64,000 nt of DNA from Maioricimonas rarisocia (GCF_007747795.1 NZ_CP036275.1:7556001-7620000); one strand, 5' to 3'; counted from the stretch's first letter, positions 53,678 to 64,000 are shown. The notes: generated by a model not told the origin, from the sequence alone. Numbers and translations are program-made.

Positions 53678-55024
53678 GTGATCGGCCTGCTTCTCAATCT
53701 GCTCTATCTGTTCGGCGCTCTGCTCGCGAGCCCGCTGATTCTCTATCGCATCGTGGTGCAGGGGAAGAACCGGGACGGCTGGGCGGAGAAGCTGTTCGGC
53801 CAGGTGCCGCTGCGGACCTCCGAGGCCCCATGCGTCTGGTTTCATGCCGTCAGCGTCGGCGAAGTCCTGCTGTTGCAGACGCTTGTGCAGCAGCTGCGCG
53901 ACGAGCGACCGGACCTGGAATGCTGGATCAGCACGACCACATCGACCGGCCGGGCGGTGGCGCGGGAGAAGTACCCGGACGCGAGAGTCTTCTACTTCCC
54001 GTTCGACTTCACCTGGGCCGTGCGACGGGCAATCGCGCGCGTTCGGCCCGATCTGGTGGCCCTGGTGGAACTTGAACTGTGGCCGAACTTTATCCGGGAG
54101 GTGAGTCGCCGCGACATTCCCCTCGCCATGGTGAATGGACGGATGAGCGATCGCAGCTTCCGGGGCTATCGCCGCCTGCGACCGCTGATGAAGCGGGTCT
54201 TCGCGTCCTTCGATCGGCTGGCCGTGCAGGCGGACGAGTATGGCCAGCGACTGGTCGAACTGGGCTCCCGGCCCGAAGCAGTGATCGTGACCGGTTCGGT
54301 AAAGTTCGACGGCGTCCAGAGGGATCGGCACCATCCCCTTACGGCAGAACTCCGTTCGGCATTTGGTCTTCCGCCCGATGCACGCGTGTTCATCGCCGGC
54401 AGTACCCAAGCACCGGAAGAAGAAATCGCACTTTCGACGTATCGTCAGTTGCAGGAGGAGTTTCCGGACTTACGGCTGATTCTGGTCCCGCGGCACAAGG
54501 AACGGTTCAATGAGGTCGCCGACTTGGTGAAACGGGCGGGCCTCCCTCTCCGCAGGCGCACGCAAACACTTTCGTTCACTACAGTTCCGCCAACGGACGC
54601 ATCCTCGGAACGACCGGTGCTGCTACTGGATACACTCGGCGAACTGGCAGCCTGCTGGGGTCTGGCGGACATTGCCTTTGTCGGAGGGAGCCTGACGAAA
54701 CGGGGCGGACAGAATATGATCGAACCGGCGGCATACGGTGCCGCCGTCCTGTTCGGGCCGAACACGCAGCATTTTCGACAGGTCGTTCAACTGCTGCTCT
54801 CTGCGGATGCCGCACGCGTCGTCTGTGACGGCGCGGAACTGACGTCTGCGGTCCGGGACTATCTCCAGAATCCTCTTGCGGCCCGTCGGATGGGTGAGGC
54901 GGCCCGCCGTCTCGTCTTCACCCAGCAGGGAGCAACGGAACGGACGGTGGAAGTGCTCCGCTCGCTGCTGCCAGACAGCAGACAGGAGAGCAAGTCCCGG
55001 CGCGAAAAGCGGTTTGCGGCCTGA
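53678..55024 (+). CDS. waaA: 3-deoxy-D-manno-octulosonic acid (Kdo) transferase
   Basis: Adds Kdo to lipid A precursors at the inner-membrane face (family GT30). Visible are a membrane-proximal N-terminus (LLLNLLYLFGALLASPLILYR), WFHAVSVGEVLLLQ with the catalytic Glu, ISTTTSTGRAVA, the PFDFTWAVRRAI block, IAGSTQAPEEEIAL and the C-terminal GGSLTKRGGQNMIEPAAYG that binds CMP-Kdo. The GTG at 53678 begins the membrane segment; a start at 53612 adds a non-conserved stretch. Its presence is in keeping with planctomycetes making a Kdo-containing lipid A. Confidence 0.93.
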   Translation: MIGLLLNLLYLFGALLASPLILYRIVVQGKNRDGWAEKLFGQVPLRTSEAPCVWFHAVSVGEVLLLQTLVQQLRDERPDLECWISTTTSTGRAVAREKYPDARVFYFPFDFTWAVRRAIARVRPDLVALVELELWPNFIREVSRRDIPLAMVNGRMSDRSFRGYRRLRPLMKRVFASFDRLAVQADEYGQRLVELGSRPEAVIVTGSVKFDGVQRDRHHPLTAELRSAFGLPPDARVFIAGSTQAPEEEIALSTYRQLQEEFPDLRLILVPRHKERFNEVADLVKRAGLPLRRRTQTLSFTTVPPTDASSERPVLLLDTLGELAACWGLADIAFVGGSLTKRGGQNMIEPAAYGAAVLFGPNTQHFRQVVQLLLSADAARVVCDGAELTSAVRDYLQNPLAARRMGEAARRLVFTQQGATERTVEVLRSLLPDSRQESKSRREKRFAA

Positions 55025-55114
55025 GGCGCCTGAGTGCCATTCCGGCAGGCCGTTGAGTTGCCCACCGGCAACCACTACAATCTTCGGCCGATTACGAACC
55101 GGAACTACTACAGG

Positions 55115-55133
55115 CCTCGCGTTCGATGCGAGG
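55115..55133 (+). promoter_or_regulatory. Short hairpin in the metK leader
   Basis: Perfect 6-bp stem CCTCGC / GCGAGG with a 7-base loop, 30 bp before the metK start codon. It may affect translation or be part of a larger element. It does not match a SAM riboswitch pattern I can recognise. Confidence 0.3.
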
Positions 55134-55162
55134 TGAACGTTCAACACGGAGCGCAAGTAAGA

Positions 55163-56341
<1,179 letters not shown>

Positions 56342-56387
56342 TTCCGGCCATATTCAGTCACAGCCCAATCGATCGGAAAGGATTCCG

Positions 56388-57263
56388 ATGAGTATCACGC
56401 AGGCAAGGAAGCTCTCGTTGCCGATCCCCGTGGGTCAGGCCGTCGCGTGGGTTCTGTGGCTGATGGTCGCAGTCATCAGTCTGTTTATCGCCGGACGGGC
56501 GATCGCCGGAACTTTCGAGCGATCCCCGTCCGCTTTTCTTGCGCTGTCGCTGACACTTTTGGGGATGTCCGCGACGTTGACCGGCTGGTGGCTCGACAGC
56601 CTGCACGAGTCGCGTCGCGACGTCCGGACCGTCTTTCTGACGGGAGCCGCGTCCGTCCTGCTGCCGGTTGGAACGGGGCTGTGCGTCGCGGGTGCTGCAT
56701 CATCTGCAACGCTTGCCATCCTGCTGCTGCTCTGCCTGGGTGGCCTGACCGGAGTCGGGGCAGCCACCTGGAAGGTCGCCGCAGACGATGCGGCGATCCC
56801 ACAGAACGTCGCGGCCGCCGCGAGCGTACCGATCGAAACACCACTCGAGCCGGAAACCGACGTCGAGAGTTTCGAAACAGAGCCTGCTGCCGATGGGCCT
56901 GCCTTTCCCGAAGGCAGGACAGAGCCGGACGATCTGCTGACCGACGAGCATGTTCAGCAGCAGGTGATTCGTCGCCAGATGCCCGACGGCCAGGATCTGG
57001 TCGAGGCCATCCTGCGGGCCCGGTTCCAGCCGGGACAGAAACAGTGCATCCTGCATGTTCCGCTCTGGCCGCCCCTCGGCCCGCCGGTCGATGTCGAGTG
57101 CGAACCGCTCAGCGACCATGAAGTTCGAATCGAAGCGACCCTCGTGCGACAGTACGGCTGCCGCATCGAAGTCACCCGGACCGGCCCGCGTGACGCGGCC
57201 GAAACGGTCTCGATCGGCGTTCTGGCCAGTGGCCAGGTCGTTCCGGAACAGCGGGCGGCCTAG
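56388..57263 (+). CDS. Hypothetical membrane protein with soluble C-terminal domain, 291 aa
   Basis: Not recognised. Four hydrophobic stretches lie at about 17-40, 49-66, 80-100 and 106-126. Beyond residue 130 an acidic linker (PIETPLEPETDVESFETEP) leads to a globular domain of about 90 residues with VEAILRARFQPGQKQCILHVPLWPPLG and EVRIEATLVRQYGCRIEVTRTGP, which looks like a small alpha/beta unit. The gene follows metK after 46 bp on the same strand, so it may be in the same transcript. Codon use is like that of its neighbours. Confidence 0.65.
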   Translation: MSITQARKLSLPIPVGQAVAWVLWLMVAVISLFIAGRAIAGTFERSPSAFLALSLTLLGMSATLTGWWLDSLHESRRDVRTVFLTGAASVLLPVGTGLCVAGAASSATLAILLLLCLGGLTGVGAATWKVAADDAAIPQNVAAAASVPIETPLEPETDVESFETEPAADGPAFPEGRTEPDDLLTDEHVQQQVIRRQMPDGQDLVEAILRARFQPGQKQCILHVPLWPPLGPPVDVECEPLSDHEVRIEATLVRQYGCRIEVTRTGPRDAAETVSIGVLASGQVVPEQRAA

Positions 57264-57542
57264 TTCGCCGGCGGACGGGTAGCCGGCCGCGGTCGCACAC
57301 CTGCTGGGAAACAGGGTGTCAGCACACCAGACGCGGCCCACCGGTCGCAGCCGGCGGGCCTGAATGGGTTTCTTCTGCACTCGCGGCACACGCGCGGGGG
57401 GCCGGGGTCGCAACGAGCAAAGCGAGTGGAACCCCCGGAACGGGTGACCTTGCGGAAGCGAACCGCGGCCAACGGAATCGAGCCGGATGGCCACCAGGCG
57501 CACTCAGCCCTGAAGCAGATTCGGCTTTCGTACCTGCGTGAC

Positions 57543-58862
57543 TCAGCGCCGCACTGTCAGCCGGGCATCGATCTGCTGCAGGATCTCTTCGTCACTCGGA
57601 TACTCCGTTTCGAGAACGGGCCGCAGCGGGATCGGCACCTCGTCCATACGGTACGCTGTGCCGGGCAGATGTATGCCGTAAGCGGCCGTCGTAAAGCGGA
57701 CGTCTGGAACCCAGGACGTCTCCACCGTCGCGTCATCGAAGACGATTGTCGGGATCGTTTCGAGTCGCGCCATGGCCGCGTCGCTGAACTGCCCGATGCC
57801 GTCGCATCCCAGCAGCAGACAGGCGTCGACGTCTCCCCGTTCGAGCAGTTCGTTCGCCGAGAACTCGCCGGGATTGTAGCGGGGATACCCGCGGCTGAAG
57901 TCGACGCTGAAAGGGAAACCGGTCTGCCAGCAGAGGACGCTGTCGGCACCGGCAACGTCGCCCGGGATGCGCATCCGGCGGGCCGACCAGCGTGTATGCC
58001 GATGGGCATCGCGCACCATCTGCAGCAGCGCTTCGACATCGCGATGACCGTTCTGCTGCCGCGTCAGACCCAGGCCGAAGAACACGATGCCGTAGCGGGC
58101 ATTGCGGATTCGCTCGGCAAACGCGTCGACGGTTTCGGCAGGAACACCGTGAGTTGCAGACGCATCTGCCGGCAGCCCCGCCAGCCGTGCCCGCAGATCC
58201 CAAAGCAGTTCGAAGTCGCGTCCCGGGGCCACCTGCAGATGGGTGTCGGCAATGGCGGCGGTTTCGGTCACGTTCGGATCGACGACGACAATGTGCCTGT
58301 CTTCGCGCCCGCGAGGCACGCACGTTCCTTTCGGTTCCCCCGCATACCGCTCGAGGTGCCGAGGGTGACTGCGGAGAGGGTTCGCCCCCCAGTAGACGAC
58401 CACGTCGCTGCGCTGCCGCACTTCTCCCAGACTGCACGTGCTTTCGCCGACCTGCTGCAGCGCCATGATCGACGGGGCGTGGCAGCGTGAGGCGGTCGTG
58501 TCGACGATCGCTCCGAGACGGTCACCCAGAGCAACGGCCGCCCGCTGGCCGGACGTGCTGCTGCGCGACAGGCCGTAGATGAGGGGATTGGACGCGTCAG
58601 AGAGGATTGCTGCGGCAGTTCCCACGGCCGAATCGACGTTCGCGGCCTCCCCATTGAGACAACAGACGGATGGTTGCTGATCCCCCTGCGCGTGAAACCA
58701 CGGTTCCGCCAGCGCACAGGCACCTTCAGCGCGCACGATCCGTCCGGCAGCGGTGGTTACGATCAGATCATCACAGACGCACCCGCAGACCGTGCAGGCG
58801 ACGTCACGCACCACGTTCTCCAAGTCGTCCACCTTCCGCCGAGAGATCGAGCCACTTTGCAT
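57543..58862 (-). CDS. fhcB: Formylmethanofuran dehydrogenase subunit B homologue (FhcB/FwdB)
   Basis: Subunit of the complex that, with a methanofuran-type cofactor, handles formyl transfer in the tetrahydromethanopterin C1 pathway of methylotrophic proteobacteria and planctomycetes. 439 residues. The N-terminal cluster-like CTVCGCVCDDLIV is followed by the molybdopterin-oxidoreductase fold (DVVVYWGANPLRSHPRHLERYA, LLLGCDGIGQFSD). Bacterial FhcB is believed to lack redox activity and to serve as part of the formyltransferase/hydrolase. Other fhc genes are not adjacent. Start ATG at 58862 by homology; upstream in-frame residues look random. Confidence 0.88.
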   Translation of the reverse strand: MQSGSISRRKVDDLENVVRDVACTVCGCVCDDLIVTTAAGRIVRAEGACALAEPWFHAQGDQQPSVCCLNGEAANVDSAVGTAAAILSDASNPLIYGLSRSSTSGQRAAVALGDRLGAIVDTTASRCHAPSIMALQQVGESTCSLGEVRQRSDVVVYWGANPLRSHPRHLERYAGEPKGTCVPRGREDRHIVVVDPNVTETAAIADTHLQVAPGRDFELLWDLRARLAGLPADASATHGVPAETVDAFAERIRNARYGIVFFGLGLTRQQNGHRDVEALLQMVRDAHRHTRWSARRMRIPGDVAGADSVLCWQTGFPFSVDFSRGYPRYNPGEFSANELLERGDVDACLLLGCDGIGQFSDAAMARLETIPTIVFDDATVETSWVPDVRFTTAAYGIHLPGTAYRMDEVPIPLRPVLETEYPSDEEILQQIDARLTVRR

Positions 58863-59033
58863 TCCGCAGAAGTTGTACGGTAGGATGGAGTTTCCGCAAA
58901 GCGAGCGGGTATGACGAATCTGATTCGTCGTGCCCCTGACCCTCCCGCCCGAGCCGGCTCCCGATTCACCAGGATCGCGCTCCGGCTGCGTGCAGCGATC
59001 CTGCTGCACCTGTTCCCTGGGGGAAATCTGGTG

Positions 59034-62000
59034 ATGGTTCGACTCCATGACAACTCATCGGCGGTGCTCCGATTCGCGCTGTCGCTGACGATTCTGATCG
59101 GCTGCCTGTGCGCTCCCGCAGCCGCTGGCAACGCCAAAGCGGTCCCCCCCGACCACGCCGAAAAAGCGAAGCAGGGACTCGCGCTCTTCAAGTCGCATGT
59201 TCGCCCGCTGCTGGTCAAGCACTGCCTGGACTGCCACGGCGGCAAATCGGTCAAGGCAGACTTCGATCTCTCGACGCGGAAGCTGCTGATGGACAGCGGC
59301 TACGTCGACAAGACGGCCGAAGACAGCTATCTCGTCGAACTGATCGAGCACCGGGCCGAGCCCCATATGCCGTTCAAGGAGCCCCGCCTGAGCGACGAGG
59401 CGATCGGGCACATCCGGAAGTGGATCGAGCTGGGGGCCCCGTACGACAAGCCACTCGTCGACAGTTCGGCAGCCGCGACGGAACTTGCCGTCACCGACGA
59501 TGACCGCAACTTCTGGTCGTTTCGTCCGCTGAGGGGAATCACTCCTCCTGCGGTGGAGAACGAAGACTGGTGCCGGACGCCGATCGACCGCTTCATCCTC
59601 GGCCGGCAGGAAGAGCAGGGGCTTGTTCCCAATGAGTCCGCCTCGAGGCGGAAGCTGATTCGCCGCGCTTACTTTGATCTGATCGGACTCCCTCCCACCC
59701 CCGAGGAGGTCGAACAGTTCGTCAGCGATACCGATCCGCACGCCTGGTCAAAGCTGATCGACCGCCTGCTGGATTCGGAGCATTACGGTGAGCGATGGGC
59801 CCGGCACTGGATGGACGTTGCCCGCTTCGCCGAGTCGCACGGCTACGAGCAGGACTACGACCGGCCGCACGCCTACCACTACCGCGACTTCCTCATCAAG
59901 GCGCTCAACGCCGACATGCCGTTCGATCAGTTCGTCCGCTGGCAACTGGCGGGGGACGAGCTGGCTCCCGATGAACCCCTGGCGATGATGGCGACCGGCT
60001 TCCTCGGAGCGGGAGCCTTTCCCACTCAGCTGACTGAAGCCGAGTTCGAGTCGGCCCGCTACGACGAACTGGATGACATGGTCGCCACGACAGGAGTGGC
60101 CTTTCTGGGACTGTCGATCGGCTGCGCCCGCTGTCACGATCACAAGTTCGATCCGATTCCCGCAGCCGACTACTACCGGATGGCAGCGAACTTCACGACG
60201 ACGATCCGGTCCGAGATCGACCTGCAGCTCGATGCCGACGAGTACCGACGGGCGAAACAGAAGTTCGACGGTGAGCATGCCGCGTTAGAGGCGAAGCTGC
60301 AGGAGTACGAATCGGGCCCACTGCAGTCGTCGTTTCAGAAATGGCTGACGGACGCCGCAGAAACTCCGGTCCAATCACCCCTCTGGCGGATCGTCGAACC
60401 GGTCCTGATGAAGTCGACCGGCGGGGCGACGCTCGAACTGCAGCCCGACGGCTCGATCCTGGCCAGCGGGAAGAAGCCGAATCAGGATCAGTACGTCTTC
60501 ACCATCCGCACAGAGGCGAACGGTCTCGCAGCGGTCCGGATCGAAGCGCTGACGCACGAGTCGCTGACGAAGCACGGTCCTGGACGTGCCGGCAATGGCA
60601 ACTTCGCCCTCACCGATCTGCGGATTACGGCCCGACCGGTTGATCAGCCGGAGGCCGCACCTCAACCGGTGAACCTCGCCTCGGCTGCCGCCACGCACGA
60701 ACAGAACGATGGCGTTCTCTCCGTCCGCGGCAGCATTGACGACAATCCGCAAAGCGGCTGGGCCGTCGACTTCGGGGGCATCGGCAAGGACCAGGCGGCT
60801 GTCTTTACGTTGGCCGAGCCGTTGCAGCAGGACGGGCAGGTCGAACTGACATTCACGATGAAGTTCGACAACAACGTCGCCCACAGCCTGGGACGCCTGC
60901 GACTGTCCGTCACAACCGAGACAGCACCCGTCCCCTCGGTCGACGACGGCATGAAGGCGACGCTCGCCGAGGCATTTTCGCGTCTGAAGAAGGGTTCTCC
61001 GGATCAACTCAATGACGCCCAGCGGACCGCTCTGTTTGAGTGGTTCGCCAGCCGGGATGAGAAGTGGAAGGAACTGAACCAAGCGGTCGCGGAACATGTG
61101 AAACAGGCCCCGCAGCCGAAGACGATCAAGGTGCAGGTGACCTCGGAAGGTTTCCAGCATATGAAGCACCATGCGGACGGTCGCGGCTTTCCCCACTTCT
61201 ATCCCGAAACGTATCACCTCGAACGGGGAGACGTGCAGCAGAAGAAAGAAGTCGCCCGAGCCGGGTATCTGCAGGTGCTGATGCGCGACGATGCCGACAA
61301 CGCCGACTGGTCTGTCTCCCCCCCGGACGACTGGGATCGGACGAGCTTCCGCCGGGCAGCGCTCGCCGACTGGATGACCGATGTTGAACAGGGTGCCGGC
61401 CATCTCGTCGCGCGGGTCATCGTCAACCGGCTCTGGCAGCATCACTTCGGCAAAGGGATCGTGACGACGCCGAATGACTTCGGGATCTCAGGCGAACGCC
61501 CGACGCATCCGGAGTTGCTCGACTGGCTCGCGCGGGATCTGGTGGAGAACGGCTGGCGGCTGAAGCGGCTCCACAAGCTGATGATGACCAGCAGCGTCTA
61601 TATGCAGACCGCCGACTACGACGAACAGCGGGCCGCCATCGATCGGGACAACCGGCTGTACTGGCGGCGACCTCCCAGGCGGCTCGAGGCCGAGGCGATC
61701 CGCGATGCGATGCTGACTGTTTCGAACCAGCTCGATCCGCAGATGTACGGCCCCGGGACACTTGACCAGAACATGCGCCGCCGCAGCATCTACTTCTTTA
61801 TCAAGCGAAGCCAGCTGATCCCGATGATGATGCTGTTCGACTGGCCGGAACATCTGGTCAGCATCGGGCAGCGGGCCCGTACAACGATCGCCCCGCAGGC
61901 ACTGATGTTCATGAACAGTCCGCAGGGGCGCTTCTATGCCGACGAGTTCGCGAAGCGTCTCCACGGGCTGGAGGACAGTGCGGCGATCGTACGGGCGTAC

Positions 62001-62174
62001 GAGATCGCGTTCGGGCGAGCTCCGTCACAGCAGGAACTGCAGCTGCTCGGAGAGTTTCTGAAGGAGCAGGCGCAGCGACACGCCCAGACCGGCGTCGATG
62101 ATGCCGCTCATCGCGCCCGGACCGACATGTGTCAGGCGCTGCTGGGCATGAACGAATTCATTTACGTCGAGTAG
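59034..62174 (+). CDS. PSD1 and planctomycete cytochrome C domain-containing protein
   Basis: 1046 residues, exported (signal peptide RFALSLTILIGCLCAPAAA). Domains in order: PSCyt1 heme site Cys64-Leu-Asp-Cys67-His68; PSCyt2/DUF1549 around residues 180-400 with RKLIRRAYFDLIGLPPTPEEV and a second CARCHDHKFDPI motif; a beta-rich central part; and DUF1553/PSD1 at about 790-1030 (LVARVIVNRLWQHHFGKGIVTTPNDFG...). Characteristic of planctomycetes and linked to polysaccharide or sulfate-ester catabolism, perhaps through electron transfer. GGGGGA precedes the ATG at 59034. Followed 53 bp later by its usual partner, a DUF1501 gene. Confidence 0.93.
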   Translation: MVRLHDNSSAVLRFALSLTILIGCLCAPAAAGNAKAVPPDHAEKAKQGLALFKSHVRPLLVKHCLDCHGGKSVKADFDLSTRKLLMDSGYVDKTAEDSYLVELIEHRAEPHMPFKEPRLSDEAIGHIRKWIELGAPYDKPLVDSSAAATELAVTDDDRNFWSFRPLRGITPPAVENEDWCRTPIDRFILGRQEEQGLVPNESASRRKLIRRAYFDLIGLPPTPEEVEQFVSDTDPHAWSKLIDRLLDSEHYGERWARHWMDVARFAESHGYEQDYDRPHAYHYRDFLIKALNADMPFDQFVRWQLAGDELAPDEPLAMMATGFLGAGAFPTQLTEAEFESARYDELDDMVATTGVAFLGLSIGCARCHDHKFDPIPAADYYRMAANFTTTIRSEIDLQLDADEYRRAKQKFDGEHAALEAKLQEYESGPLQSSFQKWLTDAAETPVQSPLWRIVEPVLMKSTGGATLELQPDGSILASGKKPNQDQYVFTIRTEANGLAAVRIEALTHESLTKHGPGRAGNGNFALTDLRITARPVDQPEAAPQPVNLASAAATHEQNDGVLSVRGSIDDNPQSGWAVDFGGIGKDQAAVFTLAEPLQQDGQVELTFTMKFDNNVAHSLGRLRLSVTTETAPVPSVDDGMKATLAEAFSRLKKGSPDQLNDAQRTALFEWFASRDEKWKELNQAVAEHVKQAPQPKTIKVQVTSEGFQHMKHHADGRGFPHFYPETYHLERGDVQQKKEVARAGYLQVLMRDDADNADWSVSPPDDWDRTSFRRAALADWMTDVEQGAGHLVARVIVNRLWQHHFGKGIVTTPNDFGISGERPTHPELLDWLARDLVENGWRLKRLHKLMMTSSVYMQTADYDEQRAAIDRDNRLYWRRPPRRLEAEAIRDAMLTVSNQLDPQMYGPGTLDQNMRRRSIYFFIKRSQLIPMMMLFDWPEHLVSIGQRARTTIAPQALMFMNSPQGRFYADEFAKRLHGLEDSAAIVRAYEIAFGRAPSQQELQLLGEFLKEQAQRHAQTGVDDAAHRARTDMCQALLGMNEFIYVE

Positions 62175-62227
62175 CCCGCGCTGCTGCGACCAGTCAGACA
62201 CGAGTCCTTTACGACCGGAAACTGCCG

Positions 62228-63715
62228 ATGAGCATCGCATCGCGAAACTCCGAAGCTGCCGCCCGCGAACTGATCTCGCGGCGATCACTGCTGGGTCGAG
62301 CCGGCTGCGGGGCCGGACTGCTCGGCCTGACCGCCCTGATGCAGGACGAAGGGCTGCTTGCCGCCGAGGGACTGGGGAATCGGGCCCTCAATCCGCTCGC
62401 CGTCCAGGAAACGCATTTCGCGGCAAAGGCGAAGCGGGTCATCTGGGTGTTCGTCAACGGCGGGCCGAGCCAGGTCGATACGTGGGACTACAAGCCGGCC
62501 CTGGAGAAGTGGGACGGCAAGTCGATCAAGGAGTTCGACCCGGCCTTCAAGAACACGACCGGCTTCTTCAAGAATGCCGTCGGTAACCTGATGAAGTCGC
62601 CGTTCGAGTTCACGCCGCGTGGTGAGTGCGGCAAGATGGTCTCCTCGCTGTTTCCGCACCTCGGGGAACATGTCGACAAGATGGCCTTCATCCATTCCGG
62701 CCATACCGAGTCGAACAACCATTCGCCTGCATTGTTCGCGATGAACACCGGCATGCCCCGGATGGGCTTCCCCTGTGTCGGCTCATGGGTCACGTACGGA
62801 CTGGGAAGCGAGAGCCGCGACCTGCCCGGCTTCGTCGTGATGAGTGACCCGAAGGGGAGGGGACTCCCCAAGGGGCACGCGGCGAACTGGTCGGCCGGGT
62901 TCCTGCCTGGCGTCTACCAGGGGACGCATCTGCGGCCGACGGGAGATCCGATCGACAATCTCAACCGGCCGGAGGCGCTGACCGACAGCACCCAGCGCAG
63001 CCAGCTCGATCTGCTCAAGGCGATCAACGAGATCCACCGGACGGAGTACGAAGCCGAGTCACAACTGGCGGCTCGCATCGAGAGCTTCGAGCTTGCCTAT
63101 CGCATGCAGATGTCGGCCCCTGAAGCACTGGACATCGCCGCCGAGCCGCAGCACGTTCAGGAGCTGTACGGGATTGGCCGGGAGGAGTGCGACCACTTTG
63201 CGCGACAGTGCCTGATGGCGCGGCGACTGGTCGAGCGGGGCGTTCGCTTCGTGCAGATCTATTCCGGCGGCATGGAGAACCAGCGATCCTGGGACGGGCA
63301 TAACGACATCGCCGGCAATCACAGCCAGTTCGCCGGCGAAACCGACCAGCCGGTCGGCGCATTGCTGACGGACCTGGCACAGCGGGGACTGCTGGACGAG
63401 ACGCTGGTGATCTGGTGCGGCGAATTCGGCCGTCTCCCGATTGCCCAGGTCTCGAAGAAGCCGGGCCGTGACCACAACCCGCACTGCTTCACCGCCTGGA
63501 TGGCGGGGGGCGGGGTGAAGGGGGGCGTCAGCTACGGCGAGTCAGACGAGATCGGTTACAAGGCGGCGATCGACACGGTGCACATCAACGACCTGCACGC
63601 GACGATTCTGCACCTGCTGGGCGTCGACCACGAACGGCTGACGTACAAGTACAATGGCCGACGCTTCCGCCTGACGGATGTGGCTGGAGAAGTCCTTCAC
63701 AAGGTCATCGCCTGA
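62228..63715 (+). CDS. DUF1501 family secreted protein, partner of the PSD1 gene
   Basis: 495 residues. The Tat-like N-terminus has SRRSLLGRAGCGAGLLGLTALM; then KRVIWVFVNGGPSQVDTWDYKP, a family opening strand. Later blocks: HSGHTESNNHSPALFAMNTG, CVGSWVTYGLGSESRDLPGFV, VRFVQIYSGGMEN, LDETLVIWCGEFGRLP and KPGRDHNPHCFTAWMAGGGVKGG. A long insert relative to the other two DUF1501 proteins lies around residues 100-130. Start at 62228 has GGAAA upstream. The pairing with PSD1 in one operon is the commonest context for the family. Confidence 0.94.
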   Translation: MSIASRNSEAAARELISRRSLLGRAGCGAGLLGLTALMQDEGLLAAEGLGNRALNPLAVQETHFAAKAKRVIWVFVNGGPSQVDTWDYKPALEKWDGKSIKEFDPAFKNTTGFFKNAVGNLMKSPFEFTPRGECGKMVSSLFPHLGEHVDKMAFIHSGHTESNNHSPALFAMNTGMPRMGFPCVGSWVTYGLGSESRDLPGFVVMSDPKGRGLPKGHAANWSAGFLPGVYQGTHLRPTGDPIDNLNRPEALTDSTQRSQLDLLKAINEIHRTEYEAESQLAARIESFELAYRMQMSAPEALDIAAEPQHVQELYGIGREECDHFARQCLMARRLVERGVRFVQIYSGGMENQRSWDGHNDIAGNHSQFAGETDQPVGALLTDLAQRGLLDETLVIWCGEFGRLPIAQVSKKPGRDHNPHCFTAWMAGGGVKGGVSYGESDEIGYKAAIDTVHINDLHATILHLLGVDHERLTYKYNGRRFRLTDVAGEVLHKVIA

Positions 63716-63719
63716 CGAT

Positions 63720-64000
63720 CTACCGCAGGACAACCGCCGTCCCGCTGACACTCACCATCAGCATGCCACCCGACTGCCCGACGACCTCGTAGTCGATATC
63801 GACGCCGACCACGGCCGTCGCACCCCGTTCCTCCGCTTCGGCTTCCATCTCGTGCATCGCGACTTCGCGGGCCCGGCGCAGTTCGCGTTCGTAGGCCGCC
63901 GAGCGGCCGCCGACGATGTCGCGGATGTTGGCGAAGAAGTCCTTGAAGACGTTCGCCCCCATGATGGCTTCGCCGGTGACGATGCCGCAGTACTGGGTAA
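63720..64000 (-). CDS. YbjQ/UPF0145 heavy-metal-binding-domain protein, 5' end outside the window
   Basis: The frame is open to the right edge, so the N-terminus is missing; 92 residues are visible. The sequence [46 protein letters not shown] and the end [33 protein letters not shown] match the small pentameric YbjQ family (about 105 residues), whose function is unknown. It is convergent with the DUF1501 gene (4-bp gap). A shorter reading from an internal ATG at 63962 would cut the domain, so the true start is beyond the window. Confidence 0.88.
   Translation of the reverse strand, partial: TQYCGIVTGEAIMGANVFKDFFANIRDIVGGRSAAYERELRRAREVAMHEMEAEAEERGATAVVGVDIDYEVVGQSGGMLMVSVSGTAVVLR

Noticed and set aside
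55025-55162. SAM riboswitch upstream of metK
   Set aside because: The leader is short (138 bp) and shows only one small hairpin; no SAM-I, SAM-II or SAM/SAH-type core could be recognised.

Overview
The window is a GC-rich chromosomal segment from a planctomycete (Planctomycetota, probably Planctomycetia). The assignment rests on protein families typical of that phylum: a PSD1/planctomycete-cytochrome (DUF1549/DUF1553) protein, three DUF1501 secreted proteins, a secreted Cys-type sulfatase, a ThuA-like protein, a formylmethanofuran dehydrogenase B homologue (tetrahydromethanopterin-linked C1 pathway), a Kdo transferase, and many short lone genes with long, repeat-filled intergenic spaces. No rRNA, tRNA, CRISPR or prophage was seen. 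The one clear housekeeping RNA is RNase P RNA (minus strand, about 42.1-42.5 kb).

Layout. 0-5 kb: tail of a YkgJ-type Cys-cluster protein, HU/IHF, a small lipoprotein, pyrD, trpS, a membrane protein, acpS. 5-7.1 kb: a repeat array interrupted by an IS110-family (IS1111-type) element. 7.2-14.5 kb: sulfatase, another repeat array, then a minus-strand run (DinB-like, CDP-alcohol phosphatidyltransferase, RimK with an RCK-C tail, DUF971, universal stress protein, Na+-dependent transporter with a tiny overlapping partner). 14.7-22.5 kb: a SufR-like regulator, nuoB, then sufC, sufB and sufD interleaved with a Uma2 nuclease and a PL10 pectate lyase, ending in a Rieske ferredoxin. 22.6-33.4 kb: HEAT/PDZ and DUF1501 proteins, a glyoxalase-like protein, a Tad pseudopilin/vWA operon with a strong terminator, a cold-shock protein, a PfkB kinase and an orphan DNA methyltransferase. 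33.5-35.7 kb: a repeat array carrying an intact IS4-family element with a 10-bp target duplication. 35.7-45.8 kb: a probable PPi-type PEP carboxykinase, a FAD oxidoreductase, rnpB, FHA-rsgA, an ankyrin protein. 46-51.6 kb: ThuA and DUF1501, then a 710-bp direct duplication flanking one secreted-protein gene. 51.9-64 kb: queE, a metallo-beta-lactamase-fold protein without its metal ligands, Kdo transferase, metK, fhcB, and a PSD1-DUF1501 pair.

The most notable signal is in the IS1111-type element (5459-6881). The 300 bp downstream of its transposase read as a bridge RNA (seekRNA). It has a 9-bp stem enclosing an 8-nt guide equal to the left target flank plus the CT core, an apical hairpin, and a second guide complementary to the core plus right flank. 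A second loop carries a 7-nt match to the element's own end. A perfect uninterrupted copy of the target (50856-50874) lies elsewhere in the window and confirms the boundaries. Both insertion sequences sit in arrays of short hairpin repeats. One of these, an 8-bp stem with a GGAA loop, shows paired substitutions between copies.

Functionally the window mixes core metabolism (pyrimidine, SAM, queuosine, Fe-S assembly, Kdo transfer, C1 transfer, gluconeogenic or anaplerotic PEP chemistry) with a secreted polysaccharide- and sulfate-ester-degrading repertoire. All product calls come from reading motifs by eye. No database search was run.
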